NCBI RefSeq assembly: GCF_917627385.1
Contig: NZ_CAKJTL010000154.1
Location: 1 to 34,701 of the forward strand
Direction: 5' to 3'
Source of the DNA: Protofrankia sp. CiT1
GTDB lineage: Bacteria; Actinomycetota; Actinomycetes; Frankiales; Frankiaceae
Length of the DNA stretch: 34,701 nucleotides
The notes under the pieces were generated by a model. That model was not told where the DNA came from, did no database searches, and saw nothing but the letters and a program-made list of their open reading frames with translations. Below are positions 16,492 through 24,763 of the stretch, piece by piece; the first letter of the stretch is position 1, and each line of letters opens with the position of its first letter. The position numbers and the translations under genes are program-made.

Positions 16492-17388
16492 GTGACCGCG
16501 CTCGAGCTGAACCTCGTCCCGGCCCTGTGCGCCGCGTTCGACGACGGATCGTTGCAGTTGCATTACCAACCCGAGGTTGACCTGCACAACGGGTCGGTCC
16601 CGGCGATGGAGGCGTTTCTGCGTTGGCAGCATCCCGATCGTGGGTTGATGCGCCCGTCACAGTTCATGCCGGTCGCCGAAGCGGCCGGCCTGTCCGAACA
16701 GGTCGGCCGCTGGGTGCTGCGGACCGCTGTGACGGAGGCTCGGACGTGGCACGAGATGGCTTCAGGGACCACGATCCGCCCACCTCGCCTGTGGGTGAAC
16801 GTCACCGCCGACCAGCTGATCCGGCCGGATTTCGCGGCCGAGGTGGAACACCTCGTGCGTGGCCGGGGGCTGCCGCCGGGAGCCCTCGGGCTGGAGTTCA
16901 CCGAACAGACTCTTGGGCTGGCGCACATCGGGGTCCCCCGCCTGTTGGCCCAGTTACGCTCGTTCGGGCCAGCGATCGGCGTTGACGGGTTCGGCACCTG
17001 GTATGCTTCGATGTCGACTCTTGATGTCCTGCCGCTGGACATGGTGAAGATCGACGGTCGGTTCCTTCATGCGATGCAACGGGACCTGGAAGGTGAAGCC
17101 GTTCTGGCCTCGATCATTACGCTGGCTCACCGACGCCGGCTGATGGTGGCGGCAGAAGGTGTCGACAGCGCCGTCATCGCATCCAGGTTGGCGGCGATGA
17201 ACTGTGACCGCGGCGCCGGCCGGCTGTTCTGCCCGCCCGTTCCCACCGACGACGCCCGGATGATCGCCCTCGGCCGCGGCCGGCCAGACCGGTGGCAGCA
17301 GCGATCGGGTCCATCTGCGGCGTCTTCCCGCCCCACGTCCCGCCACGCCGCCACCGTACCGATGCGCGCCCCCGCCGGTGCCGGCTGA
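16492..17388 (+). CDS. EAL-domain protein with degenerate active site
   Basis: 298 residues that are almost all EAL domain, with no GGDEF, PAS or membrane segment. Some family residues are kept: LHYQPEV, VNVTADQ (N103), LEFTEQT, VKID (K186) and AAEGVD (E222). Others are changed. EAL itself reads EAF, the DDFGTGY motif reads DGFGTWY (second Asp is G166), and the late D-x-x-Q-G loop reads DRGAG (A242). The second Asp is a metal ligand in active phosphodiesterases, so hydrolysis of c-di-GMP is doubtful and a binding or protein-interaction role is more likely. The tail (about 265-298) is low complexity. GTG 16492 follows GGAG by 6 nt; ATG 16444, right after the miaA stop, is the alternative. It occupies the place of dapF in many actinobacterial miaA-hflX regions. 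Confidence 0.85.
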   Translation: MTALELNLVPALCAAFDDGSLQLHYQPEVDLHNGSVPAMEAFLRWQHPDRGLMRPSQFMPVAEAAGLSEQVGRWVLRTAVTEARTWHEMASGTTIRPPRLWVNVTADQLIRPDFAAEVEHLVRGRGLPPGALGLEFTEQTLGLAHIGVPRLLAQLRSFGPAIGVDGFGTWYASMSTLDVLPLDMVKIDGRFLHAMQRDLEGEAVLASIITLAHRRRLMVAAEGVDSAVIASRLAAMNCDRGAGRLFCPPVPTDDARMIALGRGRPDRWQQRSGPSAASSRPTSRHAATVPMRAPAGAG

Positions 17389-17436
17389 GCACGGATCGAC
17401 CATTCGGATGCAACCATGTGTCAGAGAAGGGCAAAT

Positions 17437-18837
17437 ATGACGCTTCCCGCCGTTGAGGACACCATCCGCGACCAGTTCTTCGACGCCACCGGCGAGGGAC
17501 TCGATCTCGTCGATCGAGCGGCCCTACGCCGAGTTCCGGGTCTGACGACCGAACTCGACGACGTCACCGAGGTCGAATACCGCCAGCTCCGGCTGGAACG
17601 AGTCGTCCTCATCGGCGTGTGGACCGCCGGGACCGCCACCGACGTCCAGACCTCCATGACCGAGCTCGCGGCACTCGCGACTACGGCGGGCTCGGTCATC
17701 CTGGACGCGCTCGTCCAGCGCCGTGACACTCCCGACGCCGCGACCTACGTCGGTTCCGGCAAGGCCCGGGAACTGTGCGAGGTCGTTGCCGCTGTCGGCG
17801 CCGACACCGTTGTCTGTGACGGGGAACTGACCCCGGGCCAACTGCGCCAGCTGGAGGATGTCGTAAAGGTCAAGGTCATCGACCGGACCGCGCTGATCCT
17901 GGATATTTTTGCCCAGCACGCGACCTCCCGGGAAGGCAAGGCGCAGGTCGAGCTTGCTCAACTGCAGTACATGCTGCCGCGGCTGCGCGGCTGGGGTGAG
18001 TCGATGTCACGGTCCGGCGGCGGCATCGGCACCCGGGGGCCCGGTGAAACAAAGATCGAAACCGACCGGCGGCGCCTGCGCGCGCGCATGGCCAAACTCC
18101 GCCGGGAACTCGCCGACATGAAGACGGTCCGGGCGACGAAGCGGTCCTCACGGCAACGCAGCAGTGTACCCGCGGTCACGATCGCCGGGTACACCAACGC
18201 CGGCAAGTCCTCGCTGCTCAACCGCCTGACCGGCGCGGGCGTGCTCGTCGAGGATGCGCTGTTCGCCACGCTTGATCCAACGGTACGGCGGGCCACGCTC
18301 CCGGACGGCCGGATCTTCACCCTCGCGGACACCGTTGGCTTCGTCCGCCATCTGCCGCACCAGATCGTCGAGGCGTTCCGCTCGACCTTGGAGGAGGTCG
18401 CGGACGCCGATCTTCTCCTGCACGTGGTCGATGGTTCGCATCCCGATCCGATGTCACAGATTTCGGCTGTCCGCACGGTGATCAACGACGTCGACGCCGG
18501 TGACGTCCCCGAGCTGATCGTGGTGAACAAAACCGACCTGGCTGACCCGGAGGTACTGGCTCGGCTACGCCGAGAAATCCCAACCGCGGTCTTCGTGTCG
18601 GCCCGCACCGGCGAGGGCCTGACCACCCTGGTGGAGGCGCTGACCGAACATGTACCGCACCCCGCGGTTGACGTGCGTGTGCTGGTGCCCTTCGCCCGCG
18701 GGGATCTGGTGTCCCGGGTCTACGCCGACGGCGAGGTCCTCGATCTCGGGCACACAGCGGACGGCACCGTTCTGCGGGCTCGGGTACCGGTCGGCCTCGC
18801 CGCCCAGCTCGCCGTGTTCCAGCTCGAACCAGCCTGA
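17437..18837 (+). CDS. hflX: HflX ribosome-associated GTPase
   Basis: 466 residues. The N-terminal HflX domain (YVGSGKARELCEVV, VCDGELTPGQLRQLE, FAQHATSREGKAQVELAQL) is followed by the Gly-rich GPGETKIETDRR linker. The G domain has G1 GYTNAGKSSL, G3 DTVGF and G4 NKTD. HflX splits stalled 70S ribosomes under heat or antibiotic stress. ATG 17437 is chosen because AGAAGG lies 6 nt upstream; an in-frame ATG at 17416 has no such site. It is the last gene of the plus-strand run beginning at lexA and meets the hydrolase gene tail to tail. Confidence 0.96.
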   Translation: MTLPAVEDTIRDQFFDATGEGLDLVDRAALRRVPGLTTELDDVTEVEYRQLRLERVVLIGVWTAGTATDVQTSMTELAALATTAGSVILDALVQRRDTPDAATYVGSGKARELCEVVAAVGADTVVCDGELTPGQLRQLEDVVKVKVIDRTALILDIFAQHATSREGKAQVELAQLQYMLPRLRGWGESMSRSGGGIGTRGPGETKIETDRRRLRARMAKLRRELADMKTVRATKRSSRQRSSVPAVTIAGYTNAGKSSLLNRLTGAGVLVEDALFATLDPTVRRATLPDGRIFTLADTVGFVRHLPHQIVEAFRSTLEEVADADLLLHVVDGSHPDPMSQISAVRTVINDVDAGDVPELIVVNKTDLADPEVLARLRREIPTAVFVSARTGEGLTTLVEALTEHVPHPAVDVRVLVPFARGDLVSRVYADGEVLDLGHTADGTVLRARVPVGLAAQLAVFQLEPA

Positions 18838-18870
18838 AAAACGGATGGGCAAGCCGACCGGTCGAACTCG

Positions 18871-18904
18871 ATAGCTATGCCGCCCGTATAGCTATGCCGC
18901 CCGC
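18871..18904. repeat. 17-bp tandem duplication across the hydrolase stop codon
   Basis: ATAGCTATGCCGCCCGT is followed at once by the same 17 bases with a final C. The hydrolase stop lies in the second copy. The 54-bp gap to hflX holds no clear terminator. Confidence 0.85.
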
Positions 18905-19737
18905 TGGCCGACGGCCTCGCGCCAGAAATCGATCAGCACCGCCGCGGTAGCCGGTGGATTTTCGGTCGCGGGTGAGTGCGCGGCGTCAGGGATCACTTCG
19001 TAGCGGGCGCCGACACGCGCGGCCATGTCCGCCTGCAGATGCGGCGGCCAGGCGTCATCGGCGATGCCGTGCGCAACCAGAACAGGCGCGGCGGCCTCGC
19101 GGATCACAGCCGCGAGCTCGCCGACCCGGTCAGGCTCGTCAAGGAGCTGCTCACCCATGACCCGCAGGCCAATGTCGCTGCTGGCGAAGAACCTGCGCTC
19201 AAGGAACTCCAAACCACCCGGTGGATAGACGGTGGTGTCCGCGACGCGTACCGCGGCCCACACCGCGTCGCGACCGCTGCGGTCGTAGACGATCCGCATG
19301 GCTCGCAACGCGATCCGGCGGGCGCCGACGATGCCAGCGGGACCCGAGCTGAGCAACACCAGGCTGGCCATGACCGAAGGCCGGTTAATGACCGCGGCAC
19401 GGGCGACCAGACCGCCAAAGGAATGGCCGAGCAGATGCACCGGCCGGCCGATCTCGTCGACCACGCGCCCTACATCCACAGCCAGTGCCTCGACCATGCA
19501 GTCTCGTTCCGGATCAGCGGCCGGCGACTCGTACTGGCCACGCTGGTCGATCGCGATGACATTGAACCCCGCCTGCGCCAGCTCTGTCATGATCAGCAGA
19601 TAGTCCTCCTTGCTCCCGGTGTACCCGGGCAGCAGGACGACCGGTGGATCAGCTGGTGAGCCAGCTCGCAGCGCCGCCAGACCCGCGCAGGTCAAGCGCC
19701 GCACTCCTGGTGGCAGTTCCGTCGACGTCAAGAGCAT
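18892..19737 (-). CDS. Alpha/beta-hydrolase fold enzyme, substrate unknown
   Basis: 281 residues. Visible are the oxyanion region LLPGYTGSKEDY, the nucleophile elbow GHSFGG, a likely acid in HGIADDAWPP, and the catalytic histidine in DAAHSPATENP, so a complete Ser-Asp-His triad is likely. There is no signal peptide. ATG 19737 starts 2 nt after the upstream gene's stop and has GGGGGAG 9 nt before it; ATG 19755 in frame would overlap that site and the previous gene. It is the last gene of the miaB unit. The pairing with a LigB-fold gene recalls ring-cleavage pathways, but that is weak evidence. The stop codon lies in a 17-bp tandem duplication. Confidence 0.8.
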   Translation of the reverse strand: MLLTSTELPPGVRRLTCAGLAALRAGSPADPPVVLLPGYTGSKEDYLLIMTELAQAGFNVIAIDQRGQYESPAADPERDCMVEALAVDVGRVVDEIGRPVHLLGHSFGGLVARAAVINRPSVMASLVLLSSGPAGIVGARRIALRAMRIVYDRSGRDAVWAAVRVADTTVYPPGGLEFLERRFFASSDIGLRVMGEQLLDEPDRVGELAAVIREAAAPVLVAHGIADDAWPPHLQADMAARVGARYEVIPDAAHSPATENPPATAAVLIDFWREAVGQRAA

Positions 19738-19739
19738 TA

Positions 19740-20483
19740 CTAGCGACTCCCCCATTTCCAGCAGGCGACCATGTACCCCACACCGTAAGGCGCACCAACA
19801 TACTCAGCGTAAGATATCCATGACCGTTCGTGCGTGTCACTCGGCCTGGAGACAAGACTCGCGCCAGCCAGCACCTGCCACGAGGCACGGCCCGCCGCCA
19901 TCAGCTCACGGGAGAGAGCGGGCTCGAGCCGCAGCAACGCGGGCGCGTCAGCCGCGGCCAACGCCGCCGCCACCGTGTCGTCATGAGCTGCGGCGCGTTC
20001 ATCAAAGCCGCCGGGAGCGCCGACCGTCCGCCGCGCGCTGCCGTCCGCCATCACCAGGAACGCGACCCTGGCCGCACGTTGAGCCAACGTGACGCCGATG
20101 GTGGCGGCCTCCCGCGGGACGGTCATCGCGCTCACGCCGAATCCGGCCACGTCCCCCTGCCATGCCGTCTGTTCGAGCAGCCAGGCTCCGACCGTCAACG
20201 ACAACGGCAACGTCGGCCGGTCCGGGCATCGCTGACCAGGTTGGCTCGCCTGTCCCAGCACTACCGAGCGGGCCACCCCGAAACCGGTCAGGGATCCCGA
20301 CTGGCCGGCCGCATATGCCGCCGTTCGTGGGGCATCGCCGACAACCACGAGAAGGTCCGGGTCCCATGCGACCAGCCGACGAACAGCCTGGATTGCCGGT
20401 TCTCGCACAGCTACCGGCTCGCCTCGCGCCACCTCGGGAATGAGCAATGGTGGATGCGGGCAGGTCACCGCCGCGAGCAGCAT
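19740..20483 (-). CDS. LigB-fold (class III extradiol dioxygenase subunit B-like) protein, function unknown
   Basis: 247 residues that begin [18 protein letters not shown], the opening of LigB/MEMO-fold proteins commonly encoded beside miaB in actinobacteria. One histidine of the usual metal site is present (H10). Where true class III dioxygenases have a second histidine after the beta-strand, this protein reads LLVVVGDAPR, so a working Fe(II) site is doubtful. The C-terminal half has GFDERAAAHDDTVAAAL and a conserved-looking YAEYVGAPYGVGYMVA end. The ATG overlaps the miaB stop by one base (TAATG), so translation is coupled. Despite the fold name, I would not assign ring cleavage. Confidence 0.75.
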   Translation of the reverse strand: MLLAAVTCPHPPLLIPEVARGEPVAVREPAIQAVRRLVAWDPDLLVVVGDAPRTAAYAAGQSGSLTGFGVARSVVLGQASQPGQRCPDRPTLPLSLTVGAWLLEQTAWQGDVAGFGVSAMTVPREAATIGVTLAQRAARVAFLVMADGSARRTVGAPGGFDERAAAHDDTVAAALAAADAPALLRLEPALSRELMAAGRASWQVLAGASLVSRPSDTHERSWISYAEYVGAPYGVGYMVACWKWGSR

Positions 20484-21964
20484 TACCGGTGGCGCGTGGG
20501 CATACCGAGGTCGGTCAGCCGCCGCGTCATCCCGGTCTCCCCAACATCGCTCGGTGTGTGCCGCGCGATCTGCCAGAGGTCACCCGCTCTGGTCCGTCGA
20601 TGGGTCAGCGGCGGATCGTCCGCCACAAGATGGTGCGGCGCGCCTCTGGTGATCACAGTTTCGATCACATCACCGGGCCGTATCCCTGGGTCCGCGCTGT
20701 CGGAAACAGCCGGTGGCCGCAGGTGGACAAGCCGGCCGTCACGGGCGCGGCCGGACCGTCGCCCGGTGGCGGCATCCTTGCGCCCCTCGCCCTCGACGAC
20801 CAGTACCTCCACCCGCTGGCCGACGAGCATGCGGTTGGCCTCCCAGGAGATCTCCTCCTGCACGGCCACCAGCCGGTCATAGCGGTCCTGAACGACTGCC
20901 CGGTCCACCTGGCCGGCCATGGTCGCCGCCGGGGTACCGGCTCGCTGGGAGTACTGGAACGTGAAGGCGCTGGCGAACCGCGCCTCGCGTACCACCTGCA
21001 GGGTGTCGGCGAAGTCGGCCTCGGTCTCCCCAGGGAAACCGACAATGATGTCGGTGGTGATCGCGGCGTGGGGCAATGCCGCCCGCACCCGCTCGACGAT
21101 CCCGAGGAACCGGTCCTGCCGATAGGAACGGCGCATCCGCCGCAGCACCGCGTCCGATCCCGACTGCAACGGCATGTGCAGCTGCGGGCAGACCGCCTCC
21201 GTCGCCGCCATCGCCTCGATCACATCGTCGGTGAAGTCGCGTGGATGCGGCGAGGTAAACCGGACCCGTTCCAGGCCATCAACCGTCCCGCAGGCACGCA
21301 GCAGTTTCGCGAATGCTCCCGGGTCACCCAGTGACCGGCCATAGGAGTTCACGTTCTGGCCGAGCAGGGTAATCTCCAGAACACCCTCGGCGACCAGGGC
21401 GTCGACCTCGGCGAGGATCTCCCCGGGCCGACGGTCAGTCTCCCTGCCCCGCAAGCTCGGCACGATACAGAACGTGCAGGTATTGTCACAGCCAACGCTG
21501 ATACTTACCCAGGCCGAATGATGGGCTGCCCGCTTGGCGGGAAGTGCGCTGGGAAAGACCTCCAAGGCTTCAGCGATCTCGACCTCGGCCACCGCGTTGT
21601 GCCGAGCGCGCTCCAGCAGCACGGGCAGCCGGTGGAGATTATGCGTCCCGAAGACGACGTCCACCCAGGGCGCGCGTTCGGCGATCAGCCCGCGGTCCTT
21701 CTGCGCGAGGCAGCCGCCGACGGCGATCTGCATTCCCGGGTGACGCTGCTTGGCCGGGAACATCTGGCCGAGGTTGCCATAGAGCCGGTTGTCGGCGTTC
21801 TCCCGCACCGCGCACGTGTTGAAGACCACCAGATCAGGAGTGACGTCAACGCCGGTTTCAGCTGGCACGTAACCAGCGGCCTCAAGCATGCCGGCGATGC
21901 GTTCGGAATCATGGACGTTCATCTGACAGCCAAACGTCCGGACCTGATAGCTGCGGGGACTCAC
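20483..21964 (-). CDS. miaB: tRNA-2-methylthio-N6-dimethylallyladenosine synthase
   Basis: 493 residues. The UPF0004 domain starts [16 protein letters not shown] with its three cluster cysteines ([19 protein letters not shown]). The radical-SAM motif is CDNTCTFC, and a TRAM-like RNA-binding end follows ([13 protein letters not shown] and later [11 protein letters not shown]). It adds the methylthio group at C2 of i6A37 in tRNA, the next step after MiaA. The start is GTG 21964; the Shine-Dalgarno is weak. It heads a coupled unit with the LigB-fold and hydrolase genes. Confidence 0.97.
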   Translation of the reverse strand: MSPRSYQVRTFGCQMNVHDSERIAGMLEAAGYVPAETGVDVTPDLVVFNTCAVRENADNRLYGNLGQMFPAKQRHPGMQIAVGGCLAQKDRGLIAERAPWVDVVFGTHNLHRLPVLLERARHNAVAEVEIAEALEVFPSALPAKRAAHHSAWVSISVGCDNTCTFCIVPSLRGRETDRRPGEILAEVDALVAEGVLEITLLGQNVNSYGRSLGDPGAFAKLLRACGTVDGLERVRFTSPHPRDFTDDVIEAMAATEAVCPQLHMPLQSGSDAVLRRMRRSYRQDRFLGIVERVRAALPHAAITTDIIVGFPGETEADFADTLQVVREARFASAFTFQYSQRAGTPAATMAGQVDRAVVQDRYDRLVAVQEEISWEANRMLVGQRVEVLVVEGEGRKDAATGRRSGRARDGRLVHLRPPAVSDSADPGIRPGDVIETVITRGAPHHLVADDPPLTHRRTRAGDLWQIARHTPSDVGETGMTRRLTDLGMPTRHR

Positions 21965-21973
21965 GCAGCCAGC

Positions 21974-22108
21974 CTACGGTGCGCAACCCGGACCTTCCTG
22001 GTCCGCCAGCCCCAATGCCGTCGCGGCCCGGGTCAGCGGCGGGGTGCGTGCGCGCAGGACCTCGCCGCCCAGGATGACGAAACACCGCTGCCCCCTCCCA
22101 TCGATCAT
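21974..22108 (-). CDS. Possible 44-residue small protein between rny and miaB
   Basis: ATG 22108 begins 11 nt after the rny stop and the frame runs 44 codons to TAG at 21974, filling almost all of the 155-bp gap before miaB. It starts MIDGRGQRCFVILGGEVLRA and contains no motif I recognise. There is no Shine-Dalgarno, but coupling to rny termination is possible. It could equally be a chance frame in GC-rich DNA. Confidence 0.3.
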   Translation of the reverse strand: MIDGRGQRCFVILGGEVLRARTPPLTRAATALGLADQEGPGCAP

Positions 22109-22119
22109 GGTAGGGCGGA

Positions 22120-23778
22120 TCAGCGGGCGACCTCAACGGCGCGGGTCTCCCGGACCACGGTGACCCGGATCTGACCGGGGTAGGTCAGCTCGTCCTCGAT
22201 CTGCTTGGCGACGTCACGAGCCAACATGTGGGCGGCAATGTCATCGACCTGATCCGGGACGACCATCACCCGGACCTCACGACCCGCCTGCATCGCGAAC
22301 ACCCTTTCAACGCCCGGACGCCCAGCGGCGATCTGCTCGATGCGTTCGAGGCGCTTGACGTAGGACTCCAGGCTCTCCCGGCGAGCACCTGGTCGCCCAC
22401 CGGAAATCTGGTCAGCGGCCTGGGTGAGAACGGCTTCGATCGAACGCGGCTCAACCTCGTTGTGATGCGCTTCGACCGCATGCACCACCTCCTCGTCCTC
22501 ACCGTAACGGCGGGCGATCTCGGCACCGATGAGGGCATGGCTGCCCTCCACCTCGTGGGTCAGCGCCTTGCCAAGATCGTGCAGCAGCGTTCCCCGCTTG
22601 GCCAGAGCTGGTGGCAGCCGCAGCTCAGCTGCCATGATCCCCGCCAGATGGGCGGACTCGACAAGGTGCGCGAGAACGTTTTGGCCATAGCTGGTCCGAT
22701 ACCGCAGGCGTCCGAGCAGGGCGATCAACTCCGGGTGCATCTCCGCGATCCCGGTCTGCATAAGCGCGTCCTCGCCAGCGCGGACGCAGCGAGCCTCAAC
22801 CTCACGCCTAGCCCTTTGGTACTCCTCCTCAATGCGGTGTGGATGAATACGCCCATCCGAGACCAGGGCCTCCAAGGTGATTTTCCCGACCTCACGCCGC
22901 ACCGGATCGAAACAGCTCAACAGGACCGCCTCCGGCGTGTCATCGATAATGACATTCACCCCGGTGACCGACTCGAACGAGCGGATGTTGCGTCCCTCGC
23001 GGCCGATGATGCGGCCTTTCATCTCGTCGTTGGGCAGGTGCAGCACAGAAACGACCGATTCCGTGGTCGCTTCCGCGGCGACGCGCTGAATCGCCAACGT
23101 CACGATTTTCCGAGCCCGGTCCTCGCCCTGCTCACGAGCTTGCGCCTCAATATCGCGGACGAGCACGGCGGCATCTCGACGAGCATCGGCCTCGACAAGT
23201 TTGACAAGCTCGGCACGCGCCTGGGTCGCGGTGAGCCGGGCCGCGCTCTCCAGCGTCTGGCGACGCTCCTCCTCCAGATCAACAAGCTCAGCCCGACGCC
23301 TGGCGAGATCAATTTCTCGAGCGGCAAGATCACGATCTCGGGTCTCGAGCTCGCGTGCCTGCTCATCAATCACGGCCGCGCGAACCTCCAGGCGCTGTTC
23401 GCGCTGGACGAGCCGAGCATCCTGCGCGTGGAGCTCGGATCGCAGCTGCCGCACCTCCGCTTCGGCCTGCGCCCGGAACGTCTCGGCCGACTTGCGGCCT
23501 AATTCGCGTGCTTCCGCCTCAACAAGGGAGGCCCGCAACACGGATTCGGCCTCCGCCCGCTCCTGCACCGCCCGTGCCCCCTCCTCAGCCCGGCGTAGCA
23601 GCTCGGCGCCATCCCGCTCCGCCTGTTGGGCGTCAAGGAGCCCGGCCGACTCCTCATGATCTGTACCGGGACGATGCGCCGTCAGCGCGCCCGAGCCCAA
23701 TACCCGAACGAGCAGTACGGCTATGACCACCAAACCCACGAGCAGGCAGGCCCCAAGCACAGCGAGGAGAACACCCAT
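22120..23778 (-). CDS. rny: Ribonuclease Y
   Basis: 552 residues from ATG 23778, which follows GGAGGAGG by 6 nt; the frame is open to 23841 but that extension lacks a site. The order is as in RNase Y: an N-terminal membrane anchor (VLLAVLGACLLVGLVVIAVLLV), a long charged coiled coil (about 35-230, rich in Glu, Arg and Ala), a KH domain (MKGRIIGREGRNIRSFE), and an HD domain with LLHDLGKALTHEVEGSHALIGAE. It is an endonuclease that starts mRNA turnover at the membrane. Actinobacteria often rely on RNase E/J, so its presence together with those is worth noting but not unusual in Streptomyces-like groups. A 7-bp hairpin lies in the leader. Confidence 0.95.
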   Translation of the reverse strand: MGVLLAVLGACLLVGLVVIAVLLVRVLGSGALTAHRPGTDHEESAGLLDAQQAERDGAELLRRAEEGARAVQERAEAESVLRASLVEAEARELGRKSAETFRAQAEAEVRQLRSELHAQDARLVQREQRLEVRAAVIDEQARELETRDRDLAAREIDLARRRAELVDLEEERRQTLESAARLTATQARAELVKLVEADARRDAAVLVRDIEAQAREQGEDRARKIVTLAIQRVAAEATTESVVSVLHLPNDEMKGRIIGREGRNIRSFESVTGVNVIIDDTPEAVLLSCFDPVRREVGKITLEALVSDGRIHPHRIEEEYQRARREVEARCVRAGEDALMQTGIAEMHPELIALLGRLRYRTSYGQNVLAHLVESAHLAGIMAAELRLPPALAKRGTLLHDLGKALTHEVEGSHALIGAEIARRYGEDEEVVHAVEAHHNEVEPRSIEAVLTQAADQISGGRPGARRESLESYVKRLERIEQIAAGRPGVERVFAMQAGREVRVMVVPDQVDDIAAHMLARDVAKQIEDELTYPGQIRVTVVRETRAVEVAR

Positions 23779-23803
23779 CGGTCCTCCTCCCGCTGCCGGC
23801 CAT

Positions 23804-23822
23804 GGCCCGCAACTAGCGGGCC
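23804..23822 (-). other. Hairpin in the rny leader
   Basis: GGCCCGC, 5-nt loop, GCGGGCC, about 25 nt before the rny start. It could act in the mRNA leader; rny mRNA autocontrol is a guess. Confidence 0.4.
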
Positions 23823-23995
23823 GGAGCGGCGAGGGGCCCACGAAACGGGCCGTTCCGAAACTTCAACCCGTGTCGTTGCGGACAGCCGGGTTGAGCCCAA
23901 ACGAACGCGACGACGTCCACAGACATCGCGATCCGGGCCAACCACCCTCGTGTGAAGTTGTTTCACGCTATCGGAACCGCGTCACCGCGGGAGCC

Positions 23996-24014
23996 CTCTC
24001 ACCTTCGGTGAGAG
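23996..24014. other. 8-bp hairpin between recX and rny
   Basis: CTCTCACC, TTC, GGTGAGAG. There is no T run on either side, so it is not a standard terminator. The gap 23779-24209 otherwise holds the rny leader and repeat B; no gene is seen. Confidence 0.4.
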
Positions 24015-24046
24015 TAGGTCTGCGGCTCTCGAACGGTCAAGAAATG

Positions 24047-24213
24047 CTAGTGGTCGCCGCTGGAAGTTGTTCGGGGGGTGCCGGATGACAGACGGATGCA
24101 TCGTGCGGCGGAGAAGGCCCGGGTAGCGGTGTTCTACCTGGGCCGACGACAACGAGGCGAGGCGCCGTCTGGCGCCGGCAGACCCTGGACGAACTTCCGG
24201 CGGCGACCACTAG
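24047..24213. mobile_element. Repeat B: 167-bp MITE-like element after recX
   Basis: Both ends read inward CTAGTGGTCGCCGC, a variable base, then GGAAGTT: 22-bp inverted ends with one mismatch. Both outer ends are CTAG, which may be a 4-bp target duplication as made by IS701-type and some IS5-type transposases. The interior has no open frame for a transposase. recX ends with TAG inside the CTAG. Confidence 0.7.
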
Positions 24214-24719
24214 TCCTCCATGCTCCCCTCCAGTTCCTCCATGACCACCCGCAGCACCAGGTCCGCGGGATAGCCACGACGATCGAGTAACGCGGCCAGA
24301 CGCCGGGCCCGCACCGGTGCGGGCAGGTCGTCCATCGCTGCCAGCCGGCGTCGTACCAGACTCCGCGCGGTGGCCTCCTCGTCGACGCCGTCCACGGCCT
24401 GCAGCGCCACCGACGAGATCTCCGGATCCACTCCTCGGCGCCGCAGCTCGTGAGCAAGACCACGCCGACCGAGGCCACGGTTCACCTGGGCAGAGGAAAC
24501 CAGCATGGCAGCGAACGCCCTGTCGTCCACCAGACCCACCTCGGCCAGGCGGTTCAGCACAACCTCGGCCACTTCTTGATCAATCCTATGACGATCAAGT
24601 ACGGCGGCCAGTTCCGCGCGGCTTCGCGGACGGGTTTCAAGCTGGCGCAGGCATATCTCCCGCGCCCTGCCCATCGAGTCCGCGCCTTCTCCTCGATCAC
24701 GATCCACAGCCGTCACCAC
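24210..24719 (-). CDS. recX: RecX regulator of RecA
   Basis: 169 residues with the three-helix repeats of RecX: CLRQLETRPRSRAELAAVL, then VVLNRLAEVGLVDDRAFAAMLV, then RGLGRRGLAHELRRRGVD. RecX binds the RecA filament and limits its activity. It lies 44 bp downstream of recA on the same strand. The start is one of two adjacent GTG codons; AGGAG lies about 10 nt upstream. The stop TAG is part of the CTAG at one end of a 167-bp inverted-repeat element. Confidence 0.93.
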   Translation of the reverse strand: MVTAVDRDRGEGADSMGRAREICLRQLETRPRSRAELAAVLDRHRIDQEVAEVVLNRLAEVGLVDDRAFAAMLVSSAQVNRGLGRRGLAHELRRRGVDPEISSVALQAVDGVDEEATARSLVRRRLAAMDDLPAPVRARRLAALLDRRGYPADLVLRVVMEELEGSMED

Positions 24720-24763
24720 CGACCATGATCTCCTGTCGCCCGAAGATCGACAAAAGGATCAAC

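Noticed and set aside
19740-20483. Aromatic ring-cleavage pathway (LigB-like plus hydrolase)
   Set aside because: The second metal histidine is missing and the genes are coupled to miaB, not to other catabolic genes.
22228-23502. 424-codon open frame on the plus strand
   Set aside because: Fully opposite rny with its KH and HD domains; no independent motif.
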